Positions 6,279 through 8,558 of a stretch of DNA of 8,558 nt are shown here, in pieces. This stretch comes from Gammaproteobacteria bacterium (GTDB lineage Bacteria; Pseudomonadota; Gammaproteobacteria; Steroidobacterales; Woeseiaceae): the NCBI GenBank assembly GCA_030641695.1, contig DAOWGY010000045.1:1-8558 (forward strand). Direction: 5' to 3'. Under the pieces are notes generated by a model that did no database searches, was not told the origin of the DNA, and worked only from the letters and a program-made list of their open reading frames with translations. Positions within the stretch are counted from its first letter, which is position 1. Every line of letters starts with the position of its first letter. The translations under genes and the position numbers were made by a program.

Positions 6279-8117
6279 TTGCAAGCAATATCACTTGACG
6301 CTCACGGGGTAGCGGTACTGATACTCACCGTCGTCGCGCTGTTCCTGTTTACGCGCGATCGAATTCCGCTCGAGTCATCGTCTCTCACGATACTGATCAT
6401 CCTTATCGCCGGGTTTCAGCTGTTCCCGTACGAGCGGGGCGGAGAAATTCTGCTCAAGCCGATGGATTTCTTTGCGGGCTTCGGCAGCGAGGCTTTAGTC
6501 GCAATATGCGCGTTGATGATGGTGGGCAAGGCGCTCGAGACGACGGGCGCGCTTCAACCGCTTGCCACGGTCATTGGTCGCGCCTGGTCGCGGAGCCCTA
6601 TCCTCGCATTGCTGTCGACGCTGATTGCCGGCGCTATTCTGAGCGCCTTCATGAACAACACACCGGTTGTCGTGTTGCTCATGCCGATCCTTGTCGGGGT
6701 ATCGCTGCGCAGCAAATTCCCGGTCTCGAAAGTCATGATGCCGATGGGTCTCGCTACGATAATCGGCGGCATGTCGACAACCATTGGTACGTCCACCAAC
6801 CTTCTGGTCGTCGGCATCGCTCATGACATGGGGCAGCATGAATTTTCGCTGTTCGAGTGGGTGCTGCCCGTAACCATGGTCGGTGGCGTCGCCATCTTGT
6901 TCTTGTGGCTGGTCGCGCCGCGCTTGTTGCCTGATCGCACACCGCTGATGGCCGATACGACACCGCGCATCTTCAGCGCGCAACTGCATATCAAAGAAGG
7001 TGGTTTCGCCGACGGCAGTACGCTTTCCGAAGTGCTCGCCAAAGCCGACGGGCAGATGCGAGTCGACAAGATCCAGCGCAGTGAGTCACTGTTTCTCGCC
7101 AAGTTGCCACAAGTGAAAATTCAACCCGGCGACCGATTGTTCGTGAAGGATTCTCCGGAGAATCTCAAACATTACGAGCAACTCCTGGGCGCGACGCTTT
7201 ACAACATTTCCGATGTTGAACATCCGGTTGATGACGAGTTCCCACTCGAGGCCAGCGGCCAGCAACTGGCCGAGGTCGTCGTCACGCGCGGCTCGCCGCT
7301 GCACTTGCGCACCCTCGCCGCGGCGCGCTTCAGTGGCAGCTATGCTCTGATGCCGCTGGCGTTACATCGCGCGCGGGCGCCGAGTTCGCAGGTGACCGGT
7401 GACCTGAACACGATTCGCTTGCGCGCCGGTGACGTGCTCCTGGTACAGGGCACCGATGAGGCCATCGCGAACCTGAAGGACAGCGGCTCGATGCTGGTGC
7501 TCGACGGCACGACCAGTCTGCCGCACACGCATCGTGCGAAGCGCGCCCTGGCTATAATGGCACTTGTCGTAGCCGCGGCCGCGTTCGGCATTTTGCCAAT
7601 CGCCGTTAGTGCTGTTGTCGGGCTCGGTTTGATGATTGCAACCGGTTGCCTGAACTGGCGTGAGGCCGTCGGTGCATTGTCCATTCCCGTCATCATGATC
7701 ATCGTAGCGAGCCTCGCACTCGGCAGGGCCCTGATGGGCACCGGTACGGCGGACTATCTTGCGATGAACTTTGTCGGCATGACCTCGGCAATGCCAACGG
7801 CAATGATCCTGAGCGCTTTTCTGTTGCTGATGGCGTTGCTGACGAACGTCGTTTCGAACAACGCCGCCGCCGCGATCGGCACACCGATCGCCATCGGTAT
7901 CGCGCAGCAACTCGGCGTGCCGGCCGAGCCGTTCATTCTCGCGACGCTGTTCGGCGCCAACATGAGTTTCGCGACGCCCTATGGTTACCAGACCAACTTG
8001 CTGATTCTGAGTGCCGGTGGCTACAAGTTCACGGACTTCCTGCGTGTCGGCATCCCGCTTACGATCATCATGTGGGTCGGTTTCTCGCTCGTATTACCCT
8101 TCCTCTACGACCTCTAA
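6279..8117 (+). CDS. SLC13/DASS-type permease with two TrkA-C domains
   Basis: A 612-aa inner-membrane transporter of the ion transporter superfamily. The N-terminal membrane half (about 10-215) contains the first substrate/sodium-binding signature FMNNTPVVVLLMPI (124-137) and the reentrant GTSTNLLVVG (170-179). A cytosolic insert follows with two TrkA-C (RCK-C) domains, about 232-308 and 323-409, which in relatives bind small ligands and may gate transport. The second membrane half (about 421-610) carries the internal-repeat signature TNVVSNNAAAAIGTPIAIG (522-540) and PYGYQTNLLI (567-576). Likely substrates are anions such as sulfate or dicarboxylates driven by sodium, but the sequence does not decide. 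The start is TTG at 6279, with GAGGGGG a few bases before it; the resulting MQAISLDAHG fits the family N-terminus and no ATG or GTG fits better. Confidence 0.88.
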   Translation: MQAISLDAHGVAVLILTVVALFLFTRDRIPLESSSLTILIILIAGFQLFPYERGGEILLKPMDFFAGFGSEALVAICALMMVGKALETTGALQPLATVIGRAWSRSPILALLSTLIAGAILSAFMNNTPVVVLLMPILVGVSLRSKFPVSKVMMPMGLATIIGGMSTTIGTSTNLLVVGIAHDMGQHEFSLFEWVLPVTMVGGVAILFLWLVAPRLLPDRTPLMADTTPRIFSAQLHIKEGGFADGSTLSEVLAKADGQMRVDKIQRSESLFLAKLPQVKIQPGDRLFVKDSPENLKHYEQLLGATLYNISDVEHPVDDEFPLEASGQQLAEVVVTRGSPLHLRTLAAARFSGSYALMPLALHRARAPSSQVTGDLNTIRLRAGDVLLVQGTDEAIANLKDSGSMLVLDGTTSLPHTHRAKRALAIMALVVAAAAFGILPIAVSAVVGLGLMIATGCLNWREAVGALSIPVIMIIVASLALGRALMGTGTADYLAMNFVGMTSAMPTAMILSAFLLLMALLTNVVSNNAAAAIGTPIAIGIAQQLGVPAEPFILATLFGANMSFATPYGYQTNLLILSAGGYKFTDFLRVGIPLTIIMWVGFSLVLPFLYDL

Positions 8118-8118
8118 C

Positions 8119-8203
8119 ATAAAAGGGGTCAGAGCCCTTTTTGTTACAAGGTGATACGCCCGTTTGGCTCTTGGCGCGCAAAAAGGGCTCTGACCCCTTT
8201 TAT
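8119..8203. repeat. Inverted pair of a second REP-like family (REPIN-like), probable terminator
   Basis: Perfect 25-bp inverted arms at 8119-8143 and 8179-8203, separated by 35 nt. Each arm is itself a small palindrome: AAAAGGG and CCCTTTT around a GTCAGAG loop. This is the layout of a REPIN (two REP sequences in inverted orientation). Similar GGGGTCAGAGC repeats are, to my recollection, common in environmental proteobacterial genomes beside IS200-type (Y1) transposases; none is in the window. The left arm starts just after the permease stop codon, and its stem followed by five Ts looks like an intrinsic terminator. The right arm ends three bases before the -35 hexamer of the trp leader promoter, so the element also insulates the two units. 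Confidence 0.8.
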
Positions 8204-8205
8204 TC

Positions 8206-8234
8206 TTGACGGCCGGGGCGTCGGGCGGTAATAC
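8206..8234 (+). promoter_or_regulatory. Sigma-70-type promoter of the trp leader
   Basis: TTGACG (8206-8211), a 17-nt spacer, then TAATAC (8229-8234). Spacing and both hexamers are close to the sigma-70 consensus. Transcription would start about 7-9 nt downstream, at 8241-8243, which is at or just before the leader peptide ATG. No operator for a TrpR-like repressor is evident. Confidence 0.75.
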
Positions 8235-8242
8235 TCGGTGCC

Positions 8243-8287
8243 ATGAACGCTCAGCACATTAATGTCTGGTGGTGGCTGCCCGCCTAG
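8243..8287 (+). CDS. trpL: trp operon leader peptide
   Basis: A 14-codon reading frame, MNAQHINVWWWLPA, with three consecutive Trp codons (8267-8275) and a TAG stop (8285-8287). It sits directly behind a promoter and ahead of competing hairpins and a terminator, the standard arrangement for ribosome-mediated attenuation of tryptophan biosynthesis. Ribosome stalling at the Trp codons when charged tRNA-Trp is scarce would favour read-through. No Shine-Dalgarno precedes the ATG, consistent with initiation on a leaderless mRNA. Length and the WWW run near the C-terminus recall the 14-residue Sinorhizobium leader peptide peTrpL. The structural gene it controls, probably trpE, lies beyond the window. 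Confidence 0.88.
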   Translation: MNAQHINVWWWLPA

Positions 8288-8343
8288 GAGGGGGTAGCTG
8301 GCCGACTATTAGCTGAGCACAAGGAAACCAGAAGCCCATCTCC
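8274..8343 (+). promoter_or_regulatory. trp attenuator: alternative pause and antiterminator stems
   Basis: Two mutually exclusive pairings can be drawn by eye. GGCTGCCC (8274-8281, from the third Trp codon) pairs with GGGTAGCT (8292-8299), eight pairs including two G-U. Alternatively GGAGGGGG (8287-8294) pairs with CCATCTCC (8336-8343), seven of eight, which would destroy the terminator stem. Both use 8292-8294. CTGGT (8266-8270) can also pair with ACCAG (8327-8331). Exact stems were not computed. Confidence 0.6.
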
Positions 8344-8367
8344 GCCAAAGTGGAGATGGGCTTTTTT
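8332..8367 (+). terminator. trp attenuator terminator
   Basis: AAGCCCATCTCC (8332-8343) and GGAGATGGGCTT (8352-8363) form a perfect 12-bp stem with an 8-nt loop (GCCAAAGT), followed by a T-run through 8367. This is a strong intrinsic terminator 45 nt after the leader peptide stop, the expected position for the attenuator. The T-run leads straight into a REP copy beginning TGTTGGAG. Confidence 0.9.
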
Positions 8368-8558
8368 GTTGGAGCGGTTCTCGAATGTGTTGGAGCGGTT
8401 CTCGAATATGTTGGAGCGGTTCTCGAACCGCGAGCGATAGCAGCGGCCGTAAGGCCGCATCGCGCTTCAAGAAGCGCTCCTACAGGTCGCGGTTCCAGAA
8501 CCGCTCCAACACATTCGAGAACCGCTCCAACAAAAAAGCCCATCTCCACTTTGGCGGA
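8341..8558. repeat. 62-bp perfect inverted repeat flanking a REP array
   Basis: Bases 8341-8402 are the exact reverse complement of 8497-8558. The arms contain the terminator loop, its 3' stem and T-run, and about one and a half REP units. The window stops at 8558, so the repeat may continue outward. The inner 94 bases differ between sides and hold the composite REP element. This could be a real inverted duplication of the attenuator end or an assembly fold-back through palindromic repeats. Confidence 0.85.
8367..8532. repeat. REP cluster 4: 21-bp tandem half-units plus composite element
   Basis: Three forward units start at 8367, 8388 and 8409 with an exact 21-bp period. The first two are truncated after TTCTCGAA and followed by TG or TA; the third is a complete REP that begins the 76-bp composite (8409-8484: forward REP, folding linker GCGGCC-GTAA-GGCCGC, reverse REP). 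A further reverse REP (8487-8511) and a truncated reverse unit (8514-8532), again 21 bp apart, complete the array. All full copies except that at 8460-8484 use the GCGGTTC/GAACCGC stem. The array lies where a trp operon normally has a short spacer between attenuator and trpE. Confidence 0.85.

Noticed and set aside
7362..7910. 182-aa minus-strand frame within the permease gene
   Set aside because: Antisense shadow of the SLC13 permease; His/Arg/Gln-rich with no start signal or domain.
8367..8532. CRISPR array
   Set aside because: Units are palindromic REPs in both orientations with 2-4 bp between them, no unique spacers and no cas genes.
8259..8549. 96-aa minus-strand frame with repeated RTAPT blocks
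   Set aside because: It is the translation of the REP array, terminator and trp leader in reverse; the amino acid repeats only mirror the 21-bp DNA period.

Overview
The window looks like a stretch of chromosome from a gammaproteobacterium. The base composition is moderately GC-rich. The YcgN-type cysteine-cluster protein, the YajQ-ppc pair, the small 'type 1 pili tip component'-like protein and the SLC13/TrkA-C permease are all typical of that group. I cannot place it below class. The odd length and the two cut ends (a gene broken at base 1, a hairpin broken at base 8558) suggest it may be a whole contig that stops in repeats.

Layout, left to right. Bases 1-35 (minus) are the first 11 codons of a probable D-2-hydroxyacid dehydrogenase. 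Bases 75-166 hold three REP-type palindromes. Bases 180-614 (YcgN family) and 607-1281 (a nitroreductase-fold flavoprotein closely resembling iodotyrosine deiodinase) overlap by 8 nt and form a plus-strand pair. Bases 1288-1390 are a second REP cluster in the convergent gap before a minus-strand operon: a 107-aa protein of unknown role (4642-4965), yajQ (4150-4632) and ppc (1391-4132). Divergent from that operon, 5127-6134 encodes a protein that looks like the second half of a ribonucleotide reductase large-subunit barrel without the catalytic Asn-x-Cys-x-Glu segment. A third REP cluster (6149-6250) separates it from a 612-aa SLC13-type permease with two TrkA-C domains (6279-8117).

The last 440 bases carry no long gene but are dense in signals. 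There is a second, unrelated REP-like inverted pair (8119-8203) and a sigma-70-like promoter (8206-8234). A 14-codon leader peptide with three consecutive Trp codons follows (MNAQHINVWWWLPA, 8243-8287), then competing hairpins and an intrinsic terminator (8332-8367). This is a classic trp-operon attenuator, with trpE expected just beyond the window. The promoter spacing puts the start of transcription at or next to the leader ATG, so the leader peptide is probably translated from a leaderless mRNA. Immediately behind the terminator sits a REP array flanked by a perfect 62-bp inverted repeat that includes the distal part of the terminator. This is either a real rearrangement or an assembly fold-back.

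The strongest points for follow-up are the deiodinase-like enzyme with the Glu/Tyr/Lys substrate triad intact, the ribonucleotide-reductase-like pseudoenzyme, the leaderless trp attenuator, and the two REP families with their palindromic arrangement at the right end. I did not find a CRISPR array, tRNA, rRNA, transposase or prophage gene.
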